Notes: a model not told the origin generated them from the sequence alone. A stretch of 64,000 bases of DNA from JALFST01 sp022779285 (GCA_050313895.1 JBNPMI010000002.1); one strand, 5' to 3'; shown: positions 52,376-61,018, numbered from the stretch's first letter. Made by a program: numbers and translations.

Positions 52376-52789
52376 ATGAGAGATAACCCCTATAAAGACT
52401 TGCCGCCGCTGGAACGCAGGCCGGACGGTTCCCTTTACCGCATGACACCGGCGCAGAAGAAACAGGCGGCCAGCCTGATACGCCGGGAGTGCTGTTGCTG
52501 TGAGGACGGCAACTGCATTGTCCTTGACGATGGGGACGCCTGCACCTGCCCGCAGACGGTTTCTTTCTCGGTCTGCTGTAAGTGGTTCCGCTGGGCGGTC
52601 TTGCCGCTGGACGGGACGCTGAAAGCGGAGATTTTCCGGGATAAGGACATGAAACGCTGTGCGGTTTGCGGCGGCGTGTTCGTCCCCAAATCCAACCGGG
52701 CTAAATACTGCCCGGACTGCGCCGCCAGAGTTCACAGGCGGCAGAAAACAGAAAGTGAACGGAAAAGGAGGTCTGCTGTGGACAGTTAG
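52376..52789 (+). CDS. Cysteine-rich VLP-domain protein
   Basis: 137 residues with two cysteine clusters: RRECCCCEDGNCIVLDDGDA with CTCPQTVSFSVCCKWF (about 40-70) and a C-terminal zinc-ribbon CAVCGGVFVPKSNRAKYCPD. Proteins of this type are standard cargo next to MobV/RepA_N genes in Firmicutes integrative elements; function unknown. The start at 52376 follows GGAGGG. Confidence 0.75.
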   Translation: MRDNPYKDLPPLERRPDGSLYRMTPAQKKQAASLIRRECCCCEDGNCIVLDDGDACTCPQTVSFSVCCKWFRWAVLPLDGTLKAEIFRDKDMKRCAVCGGVFVPKSNRAKYCPDCAARVHRRQKTESERKRRSAVDS

Positions 52790-52899
52790 GAGCGGAAAAG
52801 CCTTGATTTATAAGGCTTCGCAGGCCCCAAACCGGGGCAGGTGGTATAAAGTATCGCCCGCCCCGGAAAACGGGCTTCTAACCGTCCACAAAACACGAT

Positions 52900-53295
52900 A
52901 TGACAAACACGATTTACATTCACCAGCCGGAACAGGCGTTCAGCTTCACCCGGCTCCCGAATTTTCTCTTTGAAGCCCCTACATTCAAGCCCCTGTCCAA
53001 CGAGGCAAAGGTGTTGTACGCCTTTATCCTGCGCCGGACAGAGTTATCCCGCAAGAATGGGTGGGCGGACGAGTACGGGCGGATTTACCTGTACTATCCC
53101 ATCTGCGAGGTAGTTGACCTGCTCCGCTGTGGGCGGCAGAAAGCGGTAAATACCATGCGGGAACTGCAATATGCCGGACTGGTGGAGATCCAGAAGCAGG
53201 GCTGTGGAAAACCCAACCGCATTTTCCCAAAATCCTATGAAGCGGTTCCGAACACCGACTTCAAGAAATCCCGTTCTGGTACGCCGGAGGGCTGA
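52900..53295 (+). CDS. RepA_N-type replication initiator (short form)
   Basis: 131 residues: FTRLPNFLFEAPTFKPLSNE, AKVLYAFILRRTELSRKNGW and YLYYPICEVVDLLRCGRQKA form the N-terminal winged-helix domain of RepA_N initiators. The protein ends at SGTPEG, and the following ~100 bases in another frame still look coding-like (HEVRKSL), so a C-terminal part may have been lost by frameshift, or the family tail is simply short here. It may support limited replication of the excised element. Confidence 0.75.
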   Translation: MTNTIYIHQPEQAFSFTRLPNFLFEAPTFKPLSNEAKVLYAFILRRTELSRKNGWADEYGRIYLYYPICEVVDLLRCGRQKAVNTMRELQYAGLVEIQKQGCGKPNRIFPKSYEAVPNTDFKKSRSGTPEG

Positions 53296-53478
53296 AAACC
53301 GTACCCATGAAGTACGGAAATCACTCCTGAGAAGTACGAAAACCGGACGGTATATAGAAATACAAAGATTAAAAAGATTGATTTATATTCTATCCATTCC
53401 AATCCTATCCGAGCTATTTTCTGCGGGATTTTCCCTGTGGAAAACCCCGGATAGGAAAGGAATGGGGAAAGGAGCAGA

Positions 53479-54423
53479 ATGGCACAGCACGCAATTTTGC
53501 GTTTTGAGAAGCACAAGGGCAACCCGGCAAGGCCGCTGGAAGCCCATCACGAACGGCAGAAAGACCAATACGCCAGCAACCCTGATATTGACACCAGCCG
53601 GAGCAAATACAACTTCCATATCGTCAAGCCGGAGGGACGCTATTACCACTTCATTCAGAGCCGGATTGAGCAGGCCGGGTGCCGAACCCGCAAGGACAGC
53701 ACACGGTTTGTCGATACGCTGATAACCGCCAGCCCGGAGTTTTTCAAGGGGAAATCCCCAAAGGAGATACAGGCGTTTTTCCAGAGGGCGGCGGATTTCC
53801 TCACCCACCGGGTAGGGCGGGAAAATATCGTGTCGGCGGTGGTACACATGGACGAGAAAACGCCCCACCTGCATTTGACCTTTGTTCCGCTGACAAAGGA
53901 CAACCGCCTGTGCGCTAAGGAGATTATCGGCAACCGGGCAAACCTGACGAAGTGGCAGGATGATTTTCACGCCTACATGGTGGAGAAATATCCCGACTTG
54001 GAGCGTGGGGAAAGCGCCAGCAAGACAGGCCGGAAGCATATCCCCACCCGGCTTTTCAAACAGGCGGTTTCCCTCTCCCGGCAGGCAAGAGCCATTGAAG
54101 CCACACTGGACGGCATTAACCCGCTGAACGCCGGAAAGAAAAAAGAGGAAGCCCTCTCCATGCTGAAAAAGTGGTTCCCGCAGATGGAGAATTTCTCCGG
54201 GCAGTTGAAAAAGTACAAGGTCACAATCAATGACCTGCTGGCAGAAAATGAGAAGCTGGAAGCACGAGCCAGAGCCAGCGAGAGCGGCAAAATCAAAGAC
54301 CGCATGGAGCGGGCAAAGCTGGAAAGCGAACTGCACGATATGCAAAGGCTGGTTGACCGTATCCCGCCGGATATACTGGCGGAACTGAAACGGCAGCAGC
54401 GGCAGTATGGAAAGGAAAGGTGA
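53479..54423 (+). CDS. mobV: MobV-family relaxase (Mob/Pre)
   Basis: 314 residues. Motif I region HHERQKDQYASNPDIDTSRS with Asn45 (YNFHI), and the metal-binding motif VVHMDEKTPHLHLTF (His123, Asp125, Glu126, His130, His132) define MobV. It nicks the transfer origin and leads DNA transfer through a helper conjugation system. The C-terminal ~100 residues are a coiled coil (NDLLAENEKLEARARASESG). GGAAAGGAG precedes the ATG. It overlaps the next gene by 17 bp. Confidence 0.93.
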   Translation: MAQHAILRFEKHKGNPARPLEAHHERQKDQYASNPDIDTSRSKYNFHIVKPEGRYYHFIQSRIEQAGCRTRKDSTRFVDTLITASPEFFKGKSPKEIQAFFQRAADFLTHRVGRENIVSAVVHMDEKTPHLHLTFVPLTKDNRLCAKEIIGNRANLTKWQDDFHAYMVEKYPDLERGESASKTGRKHIPTRLFKQAVSLSRQARAIEATLDGINPLNAGKKKEEALSMLKKWFPQMENFSGQLKKYKVTINDLLAENEKLEARARASESGKIKDRMERAKLESELHDMQRLVDRIPPDILAELKRQQRQYGKER

Positions 54424-54622
54424 TTTTATAAGTAACAATATCAGATACAAAAAGGAAACAGAAGTCGTGACTTTTCAGGGAAAGGAAATCACGCTGGAAA
54501 ACCTCTCCCCGGTGTTCACGCCGGAGCAGGAAGCGACCAAACGCCGGGAACTGGAGCAGCAGCTTTATGAGGTGTTCCGCAAATATGCCGATAAGCGGCA
54601 GAAAGAGGAAGCCGGGGCATAA
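54407..54622 (+). CDS. Small conserved element protein of unknown function
   Basis: 71 residues (YKKETEVVTFQGKEITLENL, SPVFTPEQEATKRRELEQQL), a small protein common between the relaxase and recombinase genes of related elements. Helical and charged. The start at 54407 overlaps mobV; the true start could be slightly downstream. Confidence 0.65.
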   Translation: MERKGDFISNNIRYKKETEVVTFQGKEITLENLSPVFTPEQEATKRRELEQQLYEVFRKYADKRQKEEAGA

Positions 54623-54712
54623 ATCCCGAAGCCATCGTTGATTTGCGGGGCTGCTGGCGGTATAATAGAACTGTCAGCAGCTCCGTTTCTTTTTAAGAAA
54701 AGGAGCGACAAA

Positions 54713-56224
54713 ATGAATAACAGGATAGACGCGATCTATGCAAGGCAATCGGTAGACAAAAAGGACAGCATTTCCATTGAAAGCCAGATTGAGTTTTGCA
54801 AATACGAATTGAAAGGCGGGAACTGTAAGGAATACACAGACAAAGGGTACAGCGGCAAGAACACAGACCGCCCGAAGTTTCAGGAACTGGTGCGGGATAT
54901 TAAGCGGGGCTTGATTGCAAAGGTCATTGTTTACAAACTTGACCGTATCAGCCGTTCCATTCTGGACTTTGCCAACATGATGGAACTGTTCCAGCAGTAC
55001 GATGTGGAGTTTGTGTCCTCTACGGAGAAGTTTGATACCTCCACCCCGATGGGGCGGGCTATGCTGAATATCTGTATCGTGTTCGCCCAGCTTGAACGGG
55101 AAACGATACAGAAGCGGGTGACAGACGCTTACTACTCCCGCAGTCAGCGGGGCTTCAAGATGGGCGGGAAAGCCCCTTACGGCTTCCACACCGAGCCTAT
55201 CAAAATGGACGGTATCAACACAAAGAAGCTGGTGGTAAACCCGGACGAAGCGGCCAATATCCGGCTGATATTTGAGATGTACGCCCAGCCCACAACCTCT
55301 TACGGGGACATTACCCGGTACTTTGCCGAACAGGGGATTTTGTTCTACGGCAAGGAACTGATACGCCCCACACTGGCGCAGATGTTACGCAATCCCGTCT
55401 ATGTGCAGGCGGACTTGGATGTGTACGAATTTTTCAAAAGCCAGGGTACGGTTATCGTCAATGACGCCGCCGACTTTACGGGGACAAACGGCTGTTATCT
55501 GTATCAGGGGCGGGATGTGAAGCCCAGCAAGAAAAACGACTTGAAAGACCAAATGCTGGTGCTGGCTCCCCATGAGGGCATTGTTCCGGCGGATATATGG
55601 CTGGCTTGCCGCAAGAAGCTGATGAACAACATGAAAATCCAGTCCGCCCGAAAAGCCACCCACACATGGCTGGCGGGGAAAATCAAGTGCGGGAACTGCG
55701 GATATGCGCTTATGAGTATCTTCAATCCGTCCGGCAGGCAATATCTCCGCTGTACGAAACGGCTGGACAATAAAAGCTGTCCGGGCTGTGGGAAAATCAT
55801 CACTTCCGAACTGGAAGCGGTGGTTTACCAGCAGATGGTGAAGAAGCTGGAAAAGCACAAGACGCTGACGGGCAGGAAGAAAGCGGCAAAGGCCAATCCC
55901 AAAATCGCCGCCCTGCAAGTAGAGCTTCTCCATGTGGACAGCGAGATTGAAAAGCTGGTGGACAGTCTGACGGGCGCGAACAATGTCCTGCTCTCCTATG
56001 TGAATGTGAAGATAGCGGAACTGGACGGGCGCAAGCAGGAACTTGTGAAGCAGATAGCCGAGCTGACGGTGGAAACCATCAGCCCGGGACAGGTCAACCA
56101 GATTTCCGGCTACCTCGACACATGGGACGATGTATCCTTTGACGACAAGCGGCGGGTGGTGGATTTGATGATTACCACCGTTGCCGCCACAAGCGACAGC
56201 TTGAACATTACATGGAAAATCTGA
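54713..56224 (+). CDS. Large serine recombinase (TnpX-like)
   Basis: 503 residues. The resolvase domain starts AIYARQSVDKKDSISIESQ with nucleophile Ser13, followed by VIVYKLDRISRSILDFANM. The recombinase domain contains KMGGKAPYGFHTE and LRNPVYVQADLDVYEF. The zinc ribbon is IKCGNCGYALMSIFN ... YLRCTKRLDNKSCPGC, and a C-terminal coiled coil follows. It integrates and excises the element at short core sites. Start chosen at MNNRIDAIY after AAAGGAG; the longer frame from 54638 crosses the promoter region. Confidence 0.95.
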   Translation: MNNRIDAIYARQSVDKKDSISIESQIEFCKYELKGGNCKEYTDKGYSGKNTDRPKFQELVRDIKRGLIAKVIVYKLDRISRSILDFANMMELFQQYDVEFVSSTEKFDTSTPMGRAMLNICIVFAQLERETIQKRVTDAYYSRSQRGFKMGGKAPYGFHTEPIKMDGINTKKLVVNPDEAANIRLIFEMYAQPTTSYGDITRYFAEQGILFYGKELIRPTLAQMLRNPVYVQADLDVYEFFKSQGTVIVNDAADFTGTNGCYLYQGRDVKPSKKNDLKDQMLVLAPHEGIVPADIWLACRKKLMNNMKIQSARKATHTWLAGKIKCGNCGYALMSIFNPSGRQYLRCTKRLDNKSCPGCGKIITSELEAVVYQQMVKKLEKHKTLTGRKKAAKANPKIAALQVELLHVDSEIEKLVDSLTGANNVLLSYVNVKIAELDGRKQELVKQIAELTVETISPGQVNQISGYLDTWDDVSFDDKRRVVDLMITTVAATSDSLNITWKI

Positions 56225-56250
56225 CGGGCGGTAATCCTCCCGTCAGACCG
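56225..56250 (+). terminator. Hairpin after the serine recombinase
   Basis: TGACGGG ... CCCGTCA stem immediately at the recombinase stop codon. No strong U-tract, so termination is uncertain. Confidence 0.45.
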
Positions 56251-56388
56251 TTACCCTGTGTAGTCCCTTGTAAACTGTACTTTATTACAGTATATATCTT
56301 TTTAGCACTAAACGCCAATGAGTAATATCGTGGACGACTTTGCGTCCTAAGCCGTTTATAGTGTCAGTATCAAAAGCTGTAACAATAC

Positions 56389-56426
56389 AAAAGCTCCAAA
56401 GGGAGAAATCCTTGAGGAGCTTTTTT
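56389..56426 (+). terminator. Terminator at the right side of the element
   Basis: AAAAGCTCC / GGAGCTTTT stem with a loop of about 18 bases followed by TTTTTT, 22 bp before the HNH gene start. Confidence 0.7.
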
Positions 56427-56447
56427 CATGCTGAAAGGGCGGCGGAC

Positions 56448-56825
56448 ATGCCAAGAAAACCGAAAAAACCTTGTTCTTATCCCGGATGTCCGAATCTTAC
56501 GGATGAAAGATTTTGCGAAGAACACCATAAGAAATATAACCGTGACTACGAAAATTATAACCGCGATAAAAATACCAAGCGAAAGTACGATCATGCATGG
56601 AAGCGTATCCGTGACCGCTACATCGCGGCGCACCCCTTATGTGAGGAATGTTTAAAAGAAGGACGTTACACCAAAGCAACCGAAGTGCATCACCGCATGC
56701 CACTCTCTTGGGGCGGAACGCACAGAGAAGATAACCTTGAGGCTCTTTGTCATGAGTGCCATTCGAGAATCACGGCACTTATGGGAGATCGTTGGCATAA
56801 CAAAAAGCCACCCCGCAAGGAGTGA
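56448..56825 (+). CDS. Phage-type HNH endonuclease
   Basis: About 125 residues starting MPRKPKKPCSYPGCPNLTDE. Zinc and catalytic motifs: CSYPGC, CEEHH, HPLCEECLKEGR, then EVHHRMPLSWGGTHREDNLE and ALCHECHSRITA. Such HNH genes lie just before terminase genes and help genome packaging. The decayed terminase small-subunit fragment at 57.6 kb supports a prophage origin. The ribosome-binding site is weak (GGGCGGCGG). Confidence 0.85.
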   Translation: MPRKPKKPCSYPGCPNLTDERFCEEHHKKYNRDYENYNRDKNTKRKYDHAWKRIRDRYIAAHPLCEECLKEGRYTKATEVHHRMPLSWGGTHREDNLEALCHECHSRITALMGDRWHNKKPPRKE

Positions 56826-56827
56826 CT

Positions 56828-57106
56828 TTAGAGATTAAAGAGATCGGCATGAGAACCTGTTCTAAAGAGCATGAGTTCAAGAACCTCCTCTTCCACGCGA
56901 TAAATAAGCAACCAGTCCGGCTTGATATGACATTCTCGAAATGCAGCATACTTGCCGGTTAAGGCGTGATCCTTGTGGCGCTCAGGAAGCGTTTTTTCTT
57001 GAGCCAGCAAATCCACTACATCATTGAGCAGACGAAGATCAAGTCCTCTTCTTTCGGCAAGCTTCAAATCTTTCCGGAAGCGGTTGGACAGGACGACTTT
57101 AAGCAT
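56828..57106 (-). CDS. YafQ/RelE-family toxin
   Basis: 92 residues; KVVLSNRFRKDLKLAERRGL and DHALTGKYAAFRECHIKPDW, LLIYRVEEEVLELMLFRTGS are YafQ-type sequences, including the C-terminal RTGSHADLF region. Members cut mRNA on the ribosome. Its start overlaps the antitoxin stop by 8 bp. Confidence 0.92.
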   Translation of the reverse strand: MLKVVLSNRFRKDLKLAERRGLDLRLLNDVVDLLAQEKTLPERHKDHALTGKYAAFRECHIKPDWLLIYRVEEEVLELMLFRTGSHADLFNL

Positions 57107-57377
57107 TGAGAACCTCGTTTAGTGCATCCGAAAAAGAATCGTAACGCTTGTAGTTTTCAGGATTCGCTTTCATATCGTAGTACTCATCAAGCGCCGCAAT
57201 GGTTTCATCGTTCGGCACATCGCGCTTAATGGCGAACGGAATCGCCTGCTCCCTGACAGATTGTTTTAGAAAAATGGTTACCGCCGTTGTGAGATCCATT
57301 CCGAGATCTTTAAATAAAGCTTGAGACTCTTTCTTAAGAACCGGATCAAGGTTGATATTTGTACTTACTTTAGCCAT
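57099..57377 (-). CDS. RelB/DinJ-family antitoxin
   Basis: 92 residues with the ribbon-helix-helix start VSTNINLDPVLKKESQALFK, DLGMDLTTAVTIFLKQSVRE typical of DinJ. The C-terminal part would wrap YafQ. Upstream (57380-57470) is AT-rich with ATATGTGCGTAATAGGCATA-type sequence, probably the autoregulated promoter. The pair sits inside prophage debris between the HNH and terminase remnants. Confidence 0.9.
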   Translation of the reverse strand: MAKVSTNINLDPVLKKESQALFKDLGMDLTTAVTIFLKQSVREQAIPFAIKRDVPNDETIAALDEYYDMKANPENYKRYDSFSDALNEVLNA

Positions 57378-57608
57378 GAATCAATCACCTGCCTTTCATG
57401 AATATCATAACAGTGAAAAGAAAAAAATCAATAGATATGTGCGTAATAGGCATATAATACGCCGTTTTATATGCCTTTGGTGAAACGGATCAAATCTCAC
57501 ACGCCTTTCCACCAGGGAACGATGCGGGGTCACGCGTACAAAAAAGCCGATTCAAACGCCCGATTAACCCCCAAGAAAATTTTTATGAATAGAAAGGAGG
57601 AAGACCTC

Positions 57609-57743
57609 ATGGCAAAAGACGGAACCAGCCGAGGCGGAAGACGCATCAAAGCGGGTCATAAATCCGATGCGCTTGCCGACAAAATCAGCAAAGGACAAAA
57701 GGCGACACACCTTGAGTTCCCGCATGGGTGCGATGGATACCCG
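57609..57743 (+). pseudogene. Phage terminase small-subunit remnant
   Basis: Starts MAKDGTSRGGRRIKAGHKSD, ALADKISKGQKATHLEFPHG, the N-terminus of P27-type terminase small subunits (GGxRxGAGRK pattern, partly decayed). Similarity stops at about GRKAPF, where tail-protein sequence begins in another frame. AGGAGG precedes the ATG. Confidence 0.65.
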
Positions 57744-58002
57744 GGCAGAAAGGCTCCGTTCATTTCTCAACAAAGTTCACGGAAAACACATCAAGGTCAT
57801 TTTGGACTCCGAACCCGAGTACTACTTTGAAGGCCGCGCTGAGATGAAAAACTTTGAGCGCACACGCGCTTTAGGGCAAGTTGAACCGGAAATTGCTTGC
57901 AACCCGTATAAGTGGGAACTTGTCGCAAGCGATGAAAACCGGCTTTGGGACTCCTTTCACTTTGAAAGTGCATCATCCGGGATTATAAAAACACCCGGGT
58001 GA
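57744..58002 (+). pseudogene. Phage distal-tail (Dit-like) protein remnant
   Basis: In a different frame from the terminase fragment: RLRSFLNKVHGKHIKVILDS, EPEYYFEGRAEMKNFERTRA, then EIACNPYKWELVASDENRLW and WDSFHFE, the conserved pattern of siphovirus distal tail proteins. It stops at 58002; traces may continue in the +1 frame (NTRVNGSYVLSVP). Confidence 0.65.
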
Positions 58003-58056
58003 ATGGCTCTTATGTGCTTTCCGTTCCGGCTTTTCCATCCCGATCCTGCCGACTTT

Positions 58057-58655
58057 TATGCTTACTCTGACAGCCACCCTTTCGCACAAAAAGTTTTCTG
58101 TAGCGAGTGCGGGGATCTCTACCGACGTGTCCATTGAAACAACCACGGCTGTAAGTCCATTGCCTGGCGATGGATTTCCCGCTTGGAACCTGCCGCTGCA
58201 CCCGTTTGCCACAACCGCACCGTAAATGAGGACGTTCTATAAAACATATGCGTAAAAGCGCCGGATATTAAATAACCGTAAGCCTTTCTTAGAGCATCCC
58301 AAACAAAATGCTGTTAAAGCCGTAAAACAGATCGACATGCTTTCCCCGGATGGCATCAAGCACGTCTTGATGAGCTGAAGAAAAAGCTCCTTGAGTGCAC
58401 CAATCACCGTGAAAACTGCGCCGATGAGATTTTCAGGCTGAGAGAACAAAAAGAAGCTGCTGCACAAGATGATGTGAAACGACAGGAAACACTGACACGT
58501 ATCAAAGACCTTAAATCCTTTACCGAAAAACAGGACATCAAATTAACCAAGTTTGATGAGCCCCTTTCAAGTCAGCTCATAAAAAAATCACCGTCTTTGA
58601 TGATCACTTCACCGTGGAGATGAAAAGCGGCGTGAGCGTAGATATTAAGGAATAA
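58057..58655 (+). pseudogene. Decayed serine recombinase, C-terminal half
   Basis: Broken frames translate to KVFCSECGDLYRRVH, stop, NNHGCKSIAWRWISRLEPAA, APVCHNRTVNEDVL, stop, and after a gap LDELKKKLLECTNHRENCAD, ITVFDDHFTVEMKSGVSVDI, stop. These are the zinc ribbon, coiled coil and end of a large serine recombinase. At least two stop codons and frame changes show it is dead. It was probably the integrase of the vanished prophage. Confidence 0.75.
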
Positions 58656-58691
58656 GAGCAAGATGCTCTTGATAAGAATTAAGCTATAGGA

Positions 58692-58961
58692 TTGCTTGCT
58701 ATTGTTTCTATAGATAAAGTAAGTCATAAAATAAAAAAGTACAGAAAAGGAGAAGAAATAGATACATCACAACGAATCGTACAGTATTTGAAGGACAACC
58801 ATATTCAACAAACCACCCTGACAAGAAAATTTGGCATGAGCCCTGCATCACTGAATTCCGTCCTTCACGGTAAAACGCAGATGAGTGCTGAGTTATATTT
58901 AGCCATCCGGGAAGAATTGGGAGTGCCGGTCACTTGTTTTATGGATCCGTTTTCTAAATGA
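58692..58961 (+). CDS. Small HTH (XRE) protein
   Basis: Up to 89 residues; the HTH is QQTTLTRKFGMSPASLNSVL then HGKTQMSAELYLAIREELGV. The only in-frame non-ATG start is TTG at 58692 without a clear site, while AAAGGAG at about 58746 precedes an ATA codon near 58759, so the true start may be non-standard or lost. Its 3' end is convergent with the PfpI gene, and its last codons have a mirror remnant after the NUDIX gene. Confidence 0.6.
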   Translation: MLAIVSIDKVSHKIKKYRKGEEIDTSQRIVQYLKDNHIQQTTLTRKFGMSPASLNSVLHGKTQMSAELYLAIREELGVPVTCFMDPFSK

Positions 58962-59025
58962 CATCAATAAAGCTCCCATGTGACCTTCGTAGGCCATGCG
59001 GGAGCTTTGGGTTTCATATAAACTG
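58962..59025. terminator. Shared 3' hairpin (copy 2) between the HTH and PfpI genes
   Basis: AAAGCTCCCATGTG ... CATGCGGGAGCTTT forms a strong near-palindromic stem with T-runs on both sides, serving both convergent genes. It matches the hairpin after the NUDIX gene (48205-48272) in inverted orientation. Confidence 0.8.
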
Positions 59026-59032
59026 AGATTTG

Positions 59033-59671
59033 TTAATTTGAGTTATATTCTTTTAGTTCCTCTAAGAATTCCTTGTAGTCATCATCAGACCAATAAAAAG
59101 TCAAATCTTCCTCCGTATATTCGTCCGGCATATCCCTCATAAGATGTTTCCCAATATCATATCCAAACCTTCGTAGTACGGCTTCGGCAAACTCTCTGAA
59201 AAACATTCCGATTCCTGTTATGACATTGCCGTCTTCAACTATCCCCTTATGTATAAAGTTGCCTTTTTCGATAAAATCAAAGGTTTCTGCCATCTGCATA
59301 AAATAACCAGATGTAAATTTCTTGCCGTTAAGTATTCCCGCTTTGGACAGCAATAAAGGAGACGATGAAATTGCTGCGAAAACAACACAGGAGTTTGTTC
59401 CCTCTTTCATAAAGCTGACTAGTTTATCGTCAAACAGTGCAGGAAGAGGGTTAATGGATCCCGGAAGAATCACACAATCATAATCCGTAATTTTTACTTC
59501 CTCAGTTACTTTCGTAGGTAAAATCCGAAACCCTTCTTCGCTGACATATTCTTTATCTTCTGTTGCGATAAAATCGATTTTCTCGCCGAACCATACTGTT
59601 AATGCTGATGTAAGACAAGTTATCTCTTGTAAAGAAAATTCCGGATATATCAGAACCGCAAACTTTCTCAT
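59033..59671 (-). CDS. DJ-1/PfpI-family protein lacking the usual cysteine
   Basis: 212 residues: FAVLIYPEFSLQEITCLTSA, VILPGSINPLPALFDDKLVS and VFAAISSSPLLLSKAGIL are class I glutamine-amidotransferase-like DJ-1/PfpI motifs. At the nucleophile elbow the expected AxC is AIS, so the catalytic cysteine is replaced by serine and protease/deglycase activity is doubtful. AAGGAG precedes the ATG. Its leader is repeat copy C and its terminator is shared with the HTH gene. Confidence 0.82.
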   Translation of the reverse strand: MRKFAVLIYPEFSLQEITCLTSALTVWFGEKIDFIATEDKEYVSEEGFRILPTKVTEEVKITDYDCVILPGSINPLPALFDDKLVSFMKEGTNSCVVFAAISSSPLLLSKAGILNGKKFTSGYFMQMAETFDFIEKGNFIHKGIVEDGNVITGIGMFFREFAEAVLRRFGYDIGKHLMRDMPDEYTEEDLTFYWSDDDYKEFLEELKEYNSN

Positions 59672-59689
59672 CTTTTCTCCTTATCTCGA

Positions 59690-60086
59690 TAAATTCAAAT
59701 TTCTCCCCGACATCCGTCTCGCACCCACAGCAGTCGGCGGCCCATTTAACCTCGCATTTGCCCGCCTCATGGGCCGCCTTTGCATCAGACCTTCCTCGGC
59801 TCTGTCTGCTTCGCAGCCAATCGCCGGGATAGGTCTTGAAACCCCTGTTATCCCATTGGCAGCCATAGCCCTACCTCAAAAATATCCAAATGGGACACTC
59901 AACCCTCTGTCCATTTCCATAGATCGAGTCCTCCGGACAGTTTTTTAACAAGATTTCCGGTGTTGGTAACCGGGGGGCAATTTTCAGAAAAGCCTGTATT
60001 TCAGTGGGTTTGGCGGGTGTTAGTCATTCACCCTTGGCCGTAGAATTCCCCAATCGCGCTTCGCTTGGCTCGCGCTCTTGGGAATT
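59690..60086 (-). repeat. Dispersed leader repeat, copy C (most complete)
   Basis: About 397 bp in inverted orientation relative to copies A (47405-47700) and B (49040-49250). Read on the minus strand it starts with a hairpin (60044-60086; arms AATTCCC / GGGGAATT), contains all of A's sequence plus the ~150-bp block found in B, and ends with GGATGTCGGGGAGAAATTTG about 20 bp before the PfpI start. No convincing protein is encoded. Confidence 0.85.
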
Positions 60087-60193
60087 AGTGGTATAAGACC
60101 TACCTCATTATTTGAATTGGCTGTTCTGAATTAGTTAAGGTATATTCGCTTCAATTGCCTTCTTAATACTTATCAAAATTTTATCGGATAATA

Positions 60194-60981
60194 TTACCAA
60201 CTGGTGCTCTTATATATTCTTCCATCTTTACTGCAGGTTATTGTATTACGACAATAAATATCTTGAATAACCAGTCCGTTTCCCTCGTATTCGAATCCAT
60301 AATGAAAGTTCCCAGAACACTTGGCTTTATAAGAACTTCCTGATGCTTCACGACTTCCCTTCCAATTTGAAACTTGCCAGATACTCAAGAAACCTTTTGT
60401 GTAGTAATAATCGAAATCACTCTTATACCAAGCTCTATTTCCATTGTAATTAAATCGGCACTCCACAGTTACATCAAAAAGTTTATTGCCAAGAAAACCA
60501 TAAGCAGTTTTAGAATTTGTTGCAAACTTTGACTTTGTTGTTGTTCGTGACATTTCGACTTCTTTAGAAACATCTAATTTATCGTGAACCACATACAGAG
60601 GTGTAATCAAAAAAGTATTGTGCTCATCGGTCGTGTAAACTTTTGCATTATCTTCTAAAAAAGATTTAGATGTATTCAACAAAATATCATCTGAAGGATT
60701 CGTCAATTGTTTCTTAATGACGCTTTTTGCTTTTGTTCCTATTATATTATATTACTGCCACTTCGGTATGCTCGCTGTATTATTTTATCGTAATCCTCTT
60801 CTTCAGAATTTTGCAATTCTAAAGCTAATTTGTCCGCAAACTCTTCAAAATTCTTTCTATCATTTTGTGTGAGTTGAAGGGTTTGCTCATTAATCTCAAC
60901 AATTTCCTTCTCTGATTCTAAAGATTCTGATGCAAAAGCTAAATTTGGTACACAACAGATTGTGATCAGGACTATAATGAG
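60194..60981 (-). pseudogene. Secreted-protein gene, 5'-truncated and frameshifted
   Basis: Two minus-strand pieces belong together. The first (60981-60742) encodes the rest of a signal peptide (LIIVLITICCVPNLAFA) and SESLESEKEIVEINEQTLQL, ending RSGSNII-stop. The second (to 60194) reads GTKAKSVIKKQLTNPSDDIL and continues to the tyrosine-rich end TCSKDGRIYKSTSW. Removing two bases (TA) near 60740 restores one frame. The initiating methionine is missing: a stop lies just upstream. I do not recognise the mature family. Confidence 0.65.
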
Positions 60982-61018
60982 TTATCAACAAATCAAAATT
61001 TGTGGAGGTAAAATATAG

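Larger units (their letters stand above)
50890..56300. mobile_element. Integrative mobilizable element
   Basis: A GC-rich segment (visibly richer than the AT-rich flanks) with a complete mobilisation set: HTH regulator, hairpin-rich probable transfer-origin region, Cys-rich VLP-type protein, RepA_N initiator, MobV relaxase, small accessory protein and large serine recombinase. Related integrative elements are widespread in gut Firmicutes. No conjugation (type IV secretion) genes are present, so it would need a helper. Exact ends are not resolved: the left edge is taken at the gene-fragment junction (~50.89 kb) and the right edge just beyond the recombinase. Confidence 0.75.

Noticed and set aside
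52072..52386. A 104-residue protein in the hairpin region
   Set aside because: It spans three inverted repeats, lacks a ribosome-binding site and overlaps the better-supported Cys-rich gene start.
53383..54450. A 355-residue minus-strand frame opposite mobV
   Set aside because: The plus strand encodes an unmistakable MobV relaxase; long antisense frames are expected in GC-rich DNA.
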